Positions 44,860 to 52,952 of a stretch of 64,000 nucleotides of DNA are shown here, one piece after another. The translations under genes and the position numbers were made by a program. This DNA is from Rubrivirga sp. SAORIC476 (GTDB lineage: Bacteria > Bacteroidota > Rhodothermia > Rhodothermales > Rubricoccaceae): contig NZ_MVOI01000003.1 in NCBI RefSeq assembly GCF_002283555.1, positions 456,536-520,535 on the forward strand, written 5' to 3'. A model generated the notes under the pieces. It had not been told where the DNA came from. It did not search any database and saw only the letters and a program-made list of their open reading frames with translations. Each line of letters starts with the position of its first letter. Position 1 is the first letter of the stretch.

Positions 44860-45453
44860 CTACGTGGCCCGAGGCGGTCCGGCAGGCTTCGCTCCCAGAG
44901 GCTTCGCCGCATTCGCCGCGGGCGCGGCCTGGGGGCGCCGCCAGACGGGCACCGACGAACATGGCTCGCCATACATGATCTTGCCCGCCACCCGCTGGAG
45001 TCGGCGCGTCGCCTGCACGAACGCGTCCAGCGGGACGAGGTCGTTGCCACATCCCTTCAGCACGACCGGCGCGTCGCGGTACCGCTCCCAGTCCACCTCG
45101 GCGAGCGCGGCCACGAGGCGGGCCTGGCGGATCTCCGCGGGCGTCCCCGCCGTCACCGACGCCGCGATGCCGTCCAGGCGGGCGGCGACCAGCATGTACG
45201 CCCACGTCGGGACCAGCGCGTCGGCCGAGCAGAAGACGGCCACGTCGGCGCCGTCGTACGCGGACCAGTCGGTCGCCTTGAGGCCCTGCCGAAACTCCCG
45301 CTCCCGGAGCACGAGCCCGCGGTACAGGTGCGGCGCGAGGTCGAAGGCGACCGGCTCCGGCGGGGCCAGCGCGGCGAGGTCGAGCGTCTCGATGGCGCTC
45401 TCGGCGACGCGATTCACGATCAGGCCGTCGTCGCTGAGGGGTGCGATCTCCAT
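44860..45453 (-). CDS. DUF2480 family protein
   Basis: 197 residues. Conserved DUF2480 blocks are recognisable: IVNRVAESAIETLDL, HLYRGLVLREREFRQGLKA, DWSAYDGADVAVFCSADALV, PTWAYMLVAARL, VVLKGCGNDLVP and IMYGEPCSSVPVWRRP. The family is widespread in Bacteroidota beside iron-sulphur/SUF genes. Here the next gene upstream is a cysteine desulfurase, which supports a link to Fe-S assembly. A Cys in the KGCG and another in the GEPCS motif are candidate functional residues. The C-terminal tail is Ala/Pro-rich. Confidence 0.9.
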   Translation of the reverse strand: MEIAPLSDDGLIVNRVAESAIETLDLAALAPPEPVAFDLAPHLYRGLVLREREFRQGLKATDWSAYDGADVAVFCSADALVPTWAYMLVAARLDGIAASVTAGTPAEIRQARLVAALAEVDWERYRDAPVVLKGCGNDLVPLDAFVQATRRLQRVAGKIMYGEPCSSVPVWRRPQAAPAANAAKPLGAKPAGPPRAT

Positions 45454-45509
45454 GGGGGGTTCAGGGCTGGACGTCGGGAGCGAGGTGGACTCTGCACAGG
45501 CCCTCGACC

Positions 45510-46667
45510 TTACGCCGCGGCCCGGCGTCGGACGAGGTGGACCGCCTCGACGACGTTTTCGACCGCGGCGTCGACCTCCGCCTCGGTGGTGGGGCGGCCG
45601 AGGCTGAAGCGGACCGTCGCGCGGGCCTGCTCCGGTGTCAGGCCCATGGCCGTCAGGACGTGGCTCGGCGCGTCCCGGCGCGAGTGGCAGGCAGAGCCAG
45701 CCGACGCGGCGACGTCGTACAGGACGGGCAGCAGTTGCGCCGCCTGCGCCCCCTCGAACCGGAGGCTGGACGTGTTGGGCAGGCGCGGTGCACCGGCGCC
45801 GTTGACCGAGGTGCCCGGCACGGCCTCGCAGACGGCTGCTTCGAACCGATCTCGAAGCGCCTCCATTCGCTCGGCGTCGTCCGCCTGACGGCGGCGCGCG
45901 ATGTACGAAGCCATCCCGAGGCCGACGATGCCCGGCACGTTGAGCGTCCCTCCCCGAAGACCCTGCTCCTGCCCGCCGCCGGTGACCTGAGGCGCCAGCT
46001 TCACGCGCGGCCCCCGCTGACGGACGTACAGCGCGCCCACACCCTTCGGCCCGTACAGCTTGTGTCCCGAGAATGCCAGCAGGTCCACACCGTCGTGGTT
46101 GACCGAGATGGGCACCTTGCCGACGGCCTGTGTGGCGTCGGTCATCATGAGCGCGCCCGCACGGTGGGCCAGCTCGGCGATCTCCGGGATCGGCTGGAGC
46201 ACGCCCGTCTCGTTGTTGGCCCACATCACGCTCACCAGGAACGTCTCCTCGTTCAGAGCCGCCTCCAGTTCATCGAGGTCGACCAGGCCGTTCGGGCCGA
46301 CGGACAGGTAGGTCGTCTCGTATCCCTCCCGCTCCATCGCCTCGCACGTCGCGAGCACGGCGCGGTGCTCCGTGCAGACGGTCACGATCCGGTGCCGACG
46401 TCCACCGTAGACCTCGCCCGCCCCCCGGATGGCCAGCGACACCGACTCGGTGGCGCCGCTCGTGAACACCATCGTCCGCGGCGTCGCCCCGATCAGGCGG
46501 GCGGTTCGCTCGCGGGCCTGCTTGACGGCCTCGTCGGCGGTCCACCCGAAACTGTGCTCGCTGGAAGCGTTTCCGAAGTGATCCCTGAAGAAGGGCAGCA
46601 TCGCGTCCAGCGCCTGGGGGTCCACGGGCGTCGTCGCGTTGTAGTCGAGGTAGATCGGCGTCGGCAT
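45510..46667 (-). CDS. Cysteine desulfurase (IscS/NifS type)
   Basis: 385 residues, a fold-type I PLP enzyme. YLDYNATTPVDP at the N-terminus, FTSGATESVSLAI, EHRAVLATCEAM, the PLP lysine in FSGHKLYGPKG, and the mobile active-site Cys in SAGSACHSRRDAPSHVL, where His replaces the Thr/Ser usual after Cys. It supplies sulfane sulphur from cysteine for Fe-S clusters or thiolation. Transcribed with the DUF2480 gene downstream, 56 bases apart. Confidence 0.93.
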   Translation of the reverse strand: MPTPIYLDYNATTPVDPQALDAMLPFFRDHFGNASSEHSFGWTADEAVKQARERTARLIGATPRTMVFTSGATESVSLAIRGAGEVYGGRRHRIVTVCTEHRAVLATCEAMEREGYETTYLSVGPNGLVDLDELEAALNEETFLVSVMWANNETGVLQPIPEIAELAHRAGALMMTDATQAVGKVPISVNHDGVDLLAFSGHKLYGPKGVGALYVRQRGPRVKLAPQVTGGGQEQGLRGGTLNVPGIVGLGMASYIARRRQADDAERMEALRDRFEAAVCEAVPGTSVNGAGAPRLPNTSSLRFEGAQAAQLLPVLYDVAASAGSACHSRRDAPSHVLTAMGLTPEQARATVRFSLGRPTTEAEVDAAVENVVEAVHLVRRRAAA

Positions 46668-46861
46668 GCGGTCGGGTTCGAAAGCGGGCGCGGCCCCAGA
46701 AACACGGGGTCGTCGGCCAGCGGTTTGTCGGTCTACCGATGTATACGGCTCCCGCCACGGGCTTGTTGTGGATCTTCGCCGGAGAGGGGGCGGAGGGTCA
46801 TGTGGGCTCGGGCACCAGGCTCCATCTCGTGCCGTTGAAAAGGCCCGTTCTCCTGGCTTCC

Positions 46862-47974
46862 ATGCGTCGCGTCGTTCTGTCCCTCCCATCGATCGCCGCC
46901 GTCTTGGCGCTGGCTGCCGCGACGGGATGCGACGATGCCCCCCTCGTGTCCGAGTGCGTCCCCGGCGTCGACCCGACCTGTGAGACGCCGACGCCGGGGG
47001 ACCAGATCGTGGCGGGCGTCAACCTGACGGCGCTGTTCGCCTCCCCCACCACCGAAGAGGTGGCCGCCGCACGGCAGGCCCCAGCCCCCACCACCGCGAC
47101 CGCGACGCTCACGCAGCTCGTCGCCTTCGACACCTACCGGCGCTTCACCCTGGCGTTCGACCAGGGGGGCGAGCGCCTCTTCACCGCCTTCGTGCGCGTG
47201 CCGGGCGGCGCCGACCAGACGACCCGCCTCCGCACCCTCGTCATCCTGACCGACGGCACCGACGGCGCGGCCGAGGCGGACCTCCTCACGGATGCGTCGT
47301 TCGGTTCTCTGGTCACGGATGCGGTTCAGATCGTGGTCGCCTACCGCGGCGAGGCCCTCGGCCTCTTCGGCCCGCCCCCCATCGACTCGGACGTAGCGCC
47401 GGCCCCGTACCGCGCCGACGTGGCCGACCTGGGGGCGCTGCTCGCCGCCCTCCCGACGGTCCCCCGGGCGGACGCCGGGCGGGTCGGTGTCGTGGGGATC
47501 GGTCGGGGGGGAACGGTCGCCCTGCTGGCGGCGCTCTATGGGGCGCCCGTCGAGTCCGTCGTCACGCTCGGTGCACCGACCGACCTCTTCGCGGCGTCGT
47601 TCCGCGCGGATGTCCGGACCGAGCTTCTGGGACAAACGCCGACGGACCCGTTTCCTGCATTCCAGTCCCTCGTGGCGCCCGTCCTCCAGCTACGCGACGG
47701 GGTCACCCCACGCGACGTGACTCGCCAGTCCCTTCTGGAGGTCTCCCCTGCACGCCTTGCCGCCGGGCGGCCTCTCCCAGCCATCTTCGCGCTCCACGCC
47801 GTCGGCGATCGTGTCGTCGGCGACGACCAGCTCGCGAGCCTGGGCGCCGTGCTCACCTCGTCCTCAGATACGCCTCGCGGTACGCTCCTCGTGGAGGACA
47901 CGTCGCACGACGGCCTACTCGACGTGCCCACCGTCCAGAGCCAGATCGCGGCGTTCTTCGGCCAGACGCTGTGA
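46862..47974 (+). CDS. Alpha/beta-hydrolase-like lipoprotein lacking the serine nucleophile
   Basis: 370 residues. Signal ends AAATGC (lipobox). The fold order of dienelactone/PhoPQ-type hydrolases is visible: LRTLVILTDGTDGAAEA, then an elbow VVGIGRGGTVALL, VESVVTLGAP and a late LLVEDTSHDG with the His. The nucleophile elbow, normally G-x-S-x-G, reads G-I-G-R-G, so Ser is replaced by Gly. It is probably a non-catalytic binding protein. ATG 46862 is the only start giving the lipobox near the N-terminus. Its stop overlaps the start of the GNAT gene. Confidence 0.75.
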   Translation: MRRVVLSLPSIAAVLALAAATGCDDAPLVSECVPGVDPTCETPTPGDQIVAGVNLTALFASPTTEEVAAARQAPAPTTATATLTQLVAFDTYRRFTLAFDQGGERLFTAFVRVPGGADQTTRLRTLVILTDGTDGAAEADLLTDASFGSLVTDAVQIVVAYRGEALGLFGPPPIDSDVAPAPYRADVADLGALLAALPTVPRADAGRVGVVGIGRGGTVALLAALYGAPVESVVTLGAPTDLFAASFRADVRTELLGQTPTDPFPAFQSLVAPVLQLRDGVTPRDVTRQSLLEVSPARLAAGRPLPAIFALHAVGDRVVGDDQLASLGAVLTSSSDTPRGTLLVEDTSHDGLLDVPTVQSQIAAFFGQTL

Positions 47975-48426
47975 CCCCGTCGATCCACCTCCGCGAAGCG
48001 ATCACCGAGGCCGACTGGGCGGCGGTGCAGGCGGTCCGCACGCGGGTCTTCATCGAGGAGCAGGGTTGCGCCCCGGAGGAAGAGTGGGACGCCGCCGACG
48101 CCGCAGAGGCACGCGGGCGGACGGTCCACCACCTGCTCGCCACCGAGGCCGGCGTGCCGGTCGGAGTTGCCCGCTGGCGGCTCGTCGGCGACACGGTGAA
48201 GCTGGAGCGGTTCGCGGTCGTCCCGGAGGCCCGTGGACGGGGGCTCGCGCGCGCCCTCGTGACTCATGCCCTGGACGCCGCACGCGCCGCCGGGCACCGT
48301 CGGTTTGTGCTCCACGCGCAGACCTACGTGACCGGCCTCTACGCGTCGTTCGGATTCCAGCCCGTCGGCGGCGTCTTCGACGAGGCGGGCATCGAGCACG
48401 TGAAGATGGCGTTGGAGACTGGCTAG
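47971..48426 (+). CDS. GNAT-family N-acetyltransferase
   Basis: 151 residues, GTG start overlapping the previous stop (GTGA). ElaA/YjdJ-like layout: VRTRVFIEEQGCAPEEEWDA near the N-terminus and the acetyl-CoA loop VVPEARGRGLARALV (Q/RxxGxA), then YVTGLYASFGFQPVGGVFDE. Substrate unknown. Active-site details match small free-standing GNATs. Confidence 0.88.
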   Translation: MTPSIHLREAITEADWAAVQAVRTRVFIEEQGCAPEEEWDAADAAEARGRTVHHLLATEAGVPVGVARWRLVGDTVKLERFAVVPEARGRGLARALVTHALDAARAAGHRRFVLHAQTYVTGLYASFGFQPVGGVFDEAGIEHVKMALETG

Positions 48427-48486
48427 GGGCGGATTCGCTGGCTACCTTTTTCGTCCTGCCCGGCCGGACGCCGGGCGCCTCACGAT

Positions 48487-48559
48487 GCCGCGTTCGTCTA
48501 GAGGCCTAGGACGCTGCCCTCTCACGGCGGTAACACGGGTTCGAATCCCGTACGCGGTA
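48487..48559 (+). tRNA. tRNA-Glu (anticodon CTC)
   Basis: 73 bases. Acceptor GCCGCGT pairs with ACGCGGT (first pair G-T), T8 and A14 present, anticodon stem CTGCC/GGCGG around the loop CTCTCAC (anticodon CTC), T-arm ACGGG-TTCGAAT-CCCGT. CCA is not encoded. A TACCTTTT box lies at 48443-48450, which may be its promoter. Confidence 0.93.
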
Positions 48560-48562
48560 CTG

Positions 48563-48604
48563 AAGCCGCCGGCTCTCGCACGAGGGTCGGCGGCTTTCGT
48601 GTTT
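48563..48604 (+). terminator. Intrinsic terminator after tRNA-Glu
   Basis: Perfect 9-bp arms AAGCCGCCG / CGGCGGCTT, followed by TCGTGTTTG. Confidence 0.75.
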
Positions 48605-48612
48605 GTGGAGGC

Positions 48613-51078
48613 TCAGTCGCCTGTGAACATGGGCTGGGCCGACAGGTCGATGCCTTCGGTGAAGGTCTCCGCCGACCGTCGGAGGTAGTAGAGCGTCCCG
48701 GTACGACGCTCCCCGAGACGCGCCATCCGCTCGATAATCAGCCGCGGCAGGTGGGCCCGGTCGTAGAGCCGTTCCTCATCAGACAGTCGCTCCCACACGC
48801 GGAACGTGTCGCGACGCCGCCCCATATACGACCGCGTGCCGGCGCGCCACCCGAACACGAGCCGCTCGGCCATCCAGCGATTGTGCTCCATCTCCGCGAG
48901 CCGGTCCGCCAGTCCGCAGCACACCTCGTCGAGTTCGCCCTTGAACGCTCGGAGCACCTTCCGCGTCTGGGTCGCCTCCACGAACGGGGCGTAGCGTTTT
49001 TGCTCGCCGACCATCGCCCGATAGCGGAGGTCTCGCTCGACGCAGCGCTGTGCCCAGCAGGCGACCTCCTGAATCCGCTGCTGGCGACACACCGCGTTTG
49101 CCGTCGTTTCGGTCGGATGGGCGCGCAAGTAAGGATGCAGTCGATGCGCCCACTTGCCCTCCAGGGCCCGGAGCACCTCCAGATCTGCGGTCTCGGACGC
49201 GCGGGCGACGACGCCCAGCCACTCGTACGGGCGCATCGCAGGTTCCAGCACCGGGAACGACCGCCTCTGCCCACTGGGTAGTTGCGACGGACTGTTCGCC
49301 TCCCCACCGACGGCCTCGTCCGGGTCGAACATGACCGGGTCCTCCAAGCCCAGCGTCGGCTGCCAGATCACGTCGAGTTTCGTGGCTTCCTGCAGCGACA
49401 GTCGCCGAGGCACTGCCAGGAAGTAGCGCTCCAGGGTCAGGTAGGCCAGGGCCACCGCGTCCAGGTTCGAGGTTTCGAAAGCAGACGGGATCGGCGCCTC
49501 GGGTGTATCGGAGAGCAGGCGATACATCTCGTGCAGTCTCCGCGCGTCCTCCTGTTCCTGACGGCCCGTGACGACCGCGTAGCTGGCGGACTCCCCACGG
49601 TATCCGAAGGGCCGAACCGGGTACGTGATACCGATGTGATACGCGAACCAGTCGGCACGGGAGGTCGGCAGTTCGTCCTCCGTGGGCTCTGGCTTGACGA
49701 GTGCAGCGAGGCCGGACTCATCGAACAGGAACGGGTAGATCGCGACCTCGGCGGGCAGGCCATCTGTGGGAGGAGCCGACACGGCCAGATCAAGCGTCCC
49801 GTCCCCCCTCCTGGTCGGGTCCGCAGGCCATCCCCGTTCGGTTGCCAGGGCATCCTGAAGGCCGACGGCGTACCGCGCGTTGAGCCCCTCGTCGTCCGTG
49901 GCGACCACCACCACAGGCTGAACGGACACGCCGTTTCGGGTGCGGAAGCGCTCCAGCAACAGCGCCGTCACGTCGGGCGACACGGGCGTCGCGGTCTCCA
50001 CGAACTCGGCCAGTACAGCCACCTCGACGGCGTGGGGGTCATGGTCGCGTGTCCGCCAGGCCGTCGCCTGGGGCCGCGCCGCGCGAGCGTGCCAGAAGTC
50101 TTGGAGCGGGTCCCACGCGTCCAGCGAAAACCCAGGCGCGGGGGCGAATCCGGGGTGGAGGGCCCGGAAGCGGGCGACGGCGTCTCGCTCGGCAGGCGAG
50201 TGGAGCACCGTCATCCGGAGACGCCGGCGGTTCGTACCGTGGAGCCCTCGCGCACAGCGGAGCGCGAGCGTCCGCCCCAGATTGCCGAAGCCCACCAGCA
50301 CCACGTGGACCGCCTCATCATCGGCCCAGGACGCCGACCTGTGGATGCGGGCGACGACGCTCCCGGCGGCGTTCTCGTGGACGCTGAACACCCGGTACCA
50401 CGTGTCGCCCACTCGCTCGGACGGCAGCACCTCGCGCTGAGCCACCGTCACCCCCACGCTGGGGTCGCCGACATGGACGTAGACGCGCCGCTCGGTCTCC
50501 ACGGCGTCCTGGCGCTTCTTGATGGCGCCCGCGATCTCCAGATTGCGCACGTCGTCGCCGGTGGCGATGAAGACCTCGGCCGCCCGAGCCAGCGGAAGCC
50601 GGTCCAGGCCCTCTTCGGTGGTGGCGTCGCCTTCCTCGACGAGCACTCCGAGGCGGCTGGCAGCCTGCGCCCGCGGGCCGCTCGGGTCCAGGGCGAGCGC
50701 GTACACGGCGCGGTGTTCACGCCGCACTTCCGCAGCCAACGCCCCGCCGACCCACCCCAGACCGATCACCACGACCGGCTCCATTCGCCCACGAAGCGCC
50801 ACACGACGAAACCATACGCGCACGCCTGGCGAGATCTCGTAGGCGACCCCGAGCACCGTCGCGAGCCCCCCCAGGAGCGCGAACAGCCGGGCCCCATCGA
50901 GCCATCCACTTGCGGCCGGGGCCGCGTCGTGCATACCGAACGTGAGCACGTCGGCGGCCGTGAACGCACGCTCGACCCACCCCATTCCTTCCACCTCGCC
51001 GAAGCCGACCCAGGCGAGGACGAACGCGGTCAGACCTGCCAGAAATGCGATGGCGAGCAGGCGAGGGGGACGAGACAT
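48613..51078 (-). CDS. Membrane NAD-binding (double TrkA-N) protein with C-terminal RyR domain
   Basis: 821 residues. Two TM helices (about 7-27 and 62-82), then Rossmann domain 1 (VVVIGLGWVGGALAAEV, 102-118, with GDATTEEGL at 150-158) and Rossmann domain 2 (VHVVLVGFGNLGRTLALR, 257-274). A long unrecognised region follows, then a C-terminal RyR-type domain (about 720-790) with AEMEHNRWMAERLVFGWRAG and LSDEERLYDRAHLP, the core of RyR repeats. RyR domains in bacteria are linked to nucleotide-centred conflict systems. The TM plus RCK-like plan suggests a nucleotide-gated membrane sensor. It is divergent from the CARF operon. Confidence 0.75.
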   Translation of the reverse strand: MSRPPRLLAIAFLAGLTAFVLAWVGFGEVEGMGWVERAFTAADVLTFGMHDAAPAASGWLDGARLFALLGGLATVLGVAYEISPGVRVWFRRVALRGRMEPVVVIGLGWVGGALAAEVRREHRAVYALALDPSGPRAQAASRLGVLVEEGDATTEEGLDRLPLARAAEVFIATGDDVRNLEIAGAIKKRQDAVETERRVYVHVGDPSVGVTVAQREVLPSERVGDTWYRVFSVHENAAGSVVARIHRSASWADDEAVHVVLVGFGNLGRTLALRCARGLHGTNRRRLRMTVLHSPAERDAVARFRALHPGFAPAPGFSLDAWDPLQDFWHARAARPQATAWRTRDHDPHAVEVAVLAEFVETATPVSPDVTALLLERFRTRNGVSVQPVVVVATDDEGLNARYAVGLQDALATERGWPADPTRRGDGTLDLAVSAPPTDGLPAEVAIYPFLFDESGLAALVKPEPTEDELPTSRADWFAYHIGITYPVRPFGYRGESASYAVVTGRQEQEDARRLHEMYRLLSDTPEAPIPSAFETSNLDAVALAYLTLERYFLAVPRRLSLQEATKLDVIWQPTLGLEDPVMFDPDEAVGGEANSPSQLPSGQRRSFPVLEPAMRPYEWLGVVARASETADLEVLRALEGKWAHRLHPYLRAHPTETTANAVCRQQRIQEVACWAQRCVERDLRYRAMVGEQKRYAPFVEATQTRKVLRAFKGELDEVCCGLADRLAEMEHNRWMAERLVFGWRAGTRSYMGRRRDTFRVWERLSDEERLYDRAHLPRLIIERMARLGERRTGTLYYLRRSAETFTEGIDLSAQPMFTGD

Positions 51079-51387
51079 CACGGCGAAGGATGTGGAAGAC
51101 GGCGACTGCCAGGGCGGGTCACGATGCGAGCCCCCAGCGCAGCGTGCGAGCCGATAGCCCGCAGGCCTGGACAGCACGCACGAAATCGCGTGCCGCGAAG
51201 CTAGGGATAAGCCCCTCTCCCACACGACATACGGACGCGCCAATGCTTCGAGTAAGCCCGAGTGAGCCCCTGCCACATTCCCCCACGGCCACGGTCACCG
51301 CCGGTCCGTCGCCGATGTCGGGGAATCCCGACCCTGTGCACCGGCCACTGTTCGCGCGTGTACGTTGCGCCACCTTCTTCTGCCCAG
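51079..51387. other. Divergent regulatory gap between the RyR membrane gene and the CARF operon
   Basis: 309 bases without a gene. Facing -7-like boxes are visible: TACGTTGC (51361-51368) toward the CARF gene and TAGCTTCG (51203-51196) toward the RyR membrane gene. No good TTG element is present for either. No CRISPR-like repeat is seen. Confidence 0.45.
51361..51368 (+). promoter_or_regulatory. Candidate -7 box of the CARF-RyR-TIR operon
   Basis: TACGTTGC, 19 bases before the ATG, the same placement as TAGCTTCC/TACGTTCC boxes before other genes here. No convincing upstream TTG. Confidence 0.3.
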
Positions 51388-52656
51388 ATGTCCTCACCCT
51401 ACCACCTCGTCGCCACCGTCGGGTTGGACCCCACGTCGCTCACACGGGTCGCCTGGGCGCTGGCGCGGGCCGGGCACACGCCCGCCGCCGTCCACGTGCT
51501 CACCACCGGCCGGGGCGCCGAGCGGATCCGCGAGACGCTCCAGCGGGGCGGGGTCTCGTCGCGCTGGAGCCGCCTCTCCCGCGAGGTCCTCGGCCTCGAC
51601 GACGACCTGGACCTCCACCTCCACGTCGCCCAGCGCGACGGTCTCACCCTCGCCGACGTCCGCACCCGCGACGACGACCTCGACTTCGGACAGATGGCCT
51701 ACCAGCAGGTGCGCCACCTCACCGACGAGCCCGCCGACCTGCCCGTGGTCGGTTCCATCGCAGGCGGGCGGCGGACCATGGGCGCCCAGCTCACCTCGGC
51801 CTTCGCCCTCTGCGGACGCCCCGTCGACCGCCTCGTCCACATCCACGAACAGGCCGACCCTGCCGGGCTCGCGCCCGCGTTCTGGCCCGGCGACGGCGGC
51901 GAGCGGCTCACCGTAGACCTCACCTGGGTACCGTATCCGCGCCTCCGGCCGGTGATCACGGACCCGTTCTTCAAGCGCATCGGCGAGAAGTACGGGCTGC
52001 GGAACGTCATCGAGGTGCTCTCCAACTACAATGTGGTCGGCTCCCCGGCGGCGATCCGCGTCTGGCTCACGCGCGGTCACCAGGCGCGGTGCCGGGTCGA
52101 GATCCTCGGGGAGGACGGCGCCGTGCTCGCCGACTCCGACTTCACGGCGCGCATGGTGAGCATCCTCCTCCTGCTCGCCGACCAGCTCGAAATCGAGCGC
52201 CGCCGGTCGGGCGCCTCGTTCGGCGTGCTGCCCAACAGTCAGCATGTGGAGGCCACCCTCGTGAACCATCCCATCTCGGCAGACCGCGTCGACGCCGTCT
52301 ATGAGTGGTGCGCGCAGCCCCGAGAGACCACGCGGGTGCTGTGGCGGACGCCCAGCCAGGTCAGCCAGGCCATCAGCCGGTACCGCGACTCCGACGGGCT
52401 CGGCGCCCTCGAGATCCACCCCTTCCTCCAGGAGCACCTGGACTTCACGCCGACGCTGGGCCGTGACCTGCCCGACGAGGCGGGCGAGGTGCACCCGGCC
52501 GCGAAGTACTGGCACTGGGAGACCTTCAACGCGCTTCCCGTCACCGTCGTCGCGCCCGAGGGCGTGGCCCCCAAGCGGATGCGCTGGCCGTTCCGTACGA
52601 TCCCGGAGCCCGTCCCCTCCCACCGCCTCGACCGGCCGGGCACCTCTCGCCGCTGA
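51388..52656 (+). CDS. CARF-domain protein of the NE0113/Csm6 type
   Basis: 422 residues. The first 160 form a CARF-like Rossmann fold: YHLVATVGLDPTSLTRVAWA, AAVHVLTTGRGAERI and the signature VGSIAGGRRTMGAQL (121-135), the loop that in Cas_NE0113/Csm6 proteins contacts cyclic oligoadenylate. Residues 165-422 are not recognised. They contain VPYPRLRPVI, PNSQHVEATLVNHP and a helical stretch RTPSQVSQAISRYR. No HEPN RxxxxH was found, so RNase activity is not supported. No cas gene or array is in the window. The stop is 3 bases before the RyR gene. Confidence 0.72.
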   Translation: MSSPYHLVATVGLDPTSLTRVAWALARAGHTPAAVHVLTTGRGAERIRETLQRGGVSSRWSRLSREVLGLDDDLDLHLHVAQRDGLTLADVRTRDDDLDFGQMAYQQVRHLTDEPADLPVVGSIAGGRRTMGAQLTSAFALCGRPVDRLVHIHEQADPAGLAPAFWPGDGGERLTVDLTWVPYPRLRPVITDPFFKRIGEKYGLRNVIEVLSNYNVVGSPAAIRVWLTRGHQARCRVEILGEDGAVLADSDFTARMVSILLLLADQLEIERRRSGASFGVLPNSQHVEATLVNHPISADRVDAVYEWCAQPRETTRVLWRTPSQVSQAISRYRDSDGLGALEIHPFLQEHLDFTPTLGRDLPDEAGEVHPAAKYWHWETFNALPVTVVAPEGVAPKRMRWPFRTIPEPVPSHRLDRPGTSRR

Positions 52657-52658
52657 CC

Positions 52659-52952
52659 ATGCCCTACACACCCCGCCCGATCCCCACCGACCACGTCGCC
52701 CTCCCTTCCCGCCTCGTCGGCCTCGCCGAGCAGCTCGCCAAGCACGTCCACGACGTCTGGGCCGAGGGCCGACTGGCCGAGGGCTGGACGTACGGCGAGC
52801 GCCGCGACGACGAGGCGAAGACGCACCCCGGCCTCGTCCCCTACGCCGACCTCAGCGAGGCCGAGAAGGACTACGACCGCCGCACCGCCGAGGGCACCCT
52901 GAAGGCCGTCCTCGCCCTCGGCTACACCATCCTCCCGCCCGACGCGCCATGA
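52659..52952 (+). CDS. Free-standing RyR domain protein
   Basis: 97 residues, a single RyR repeat: YTPRPIPTDHVALPSRL, then HVHDVWAEGRLAEGWTYGERRDDEAKTHPGLVPY split by the helix, and LSEAEKDYDRRTAEGTLKAVL. The W..R...GW.YG..RDD..K..P.LVPY..L...EK.YDR pattern is diagnostic for the family (Pfam RyR). In ryanodine receptors these repeats bind ligands near nucleotide sites; bacterial copies are predicted nucleotide-derivative sensors. Its start follows the CARF stop by 2 bases and it overlaps the TIR gene by 4 (ATGA). Confidence 0.88.
   Translation: MPYTPRPIPTDHVALPSRLVGLAEQLAKHVHDVWAEGRLAEGWTYGERRDDEAKTHPGLVPYADLSEAEKDYDRRTAEGTLKAVLALGYTILPPDAP

Noticed and set aside
48481-48620. Integration site at tRNA-Glu
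   Set aside because: No integrase gene, and no direct repeat of the tRNA 3' end was found at the right side of the island.
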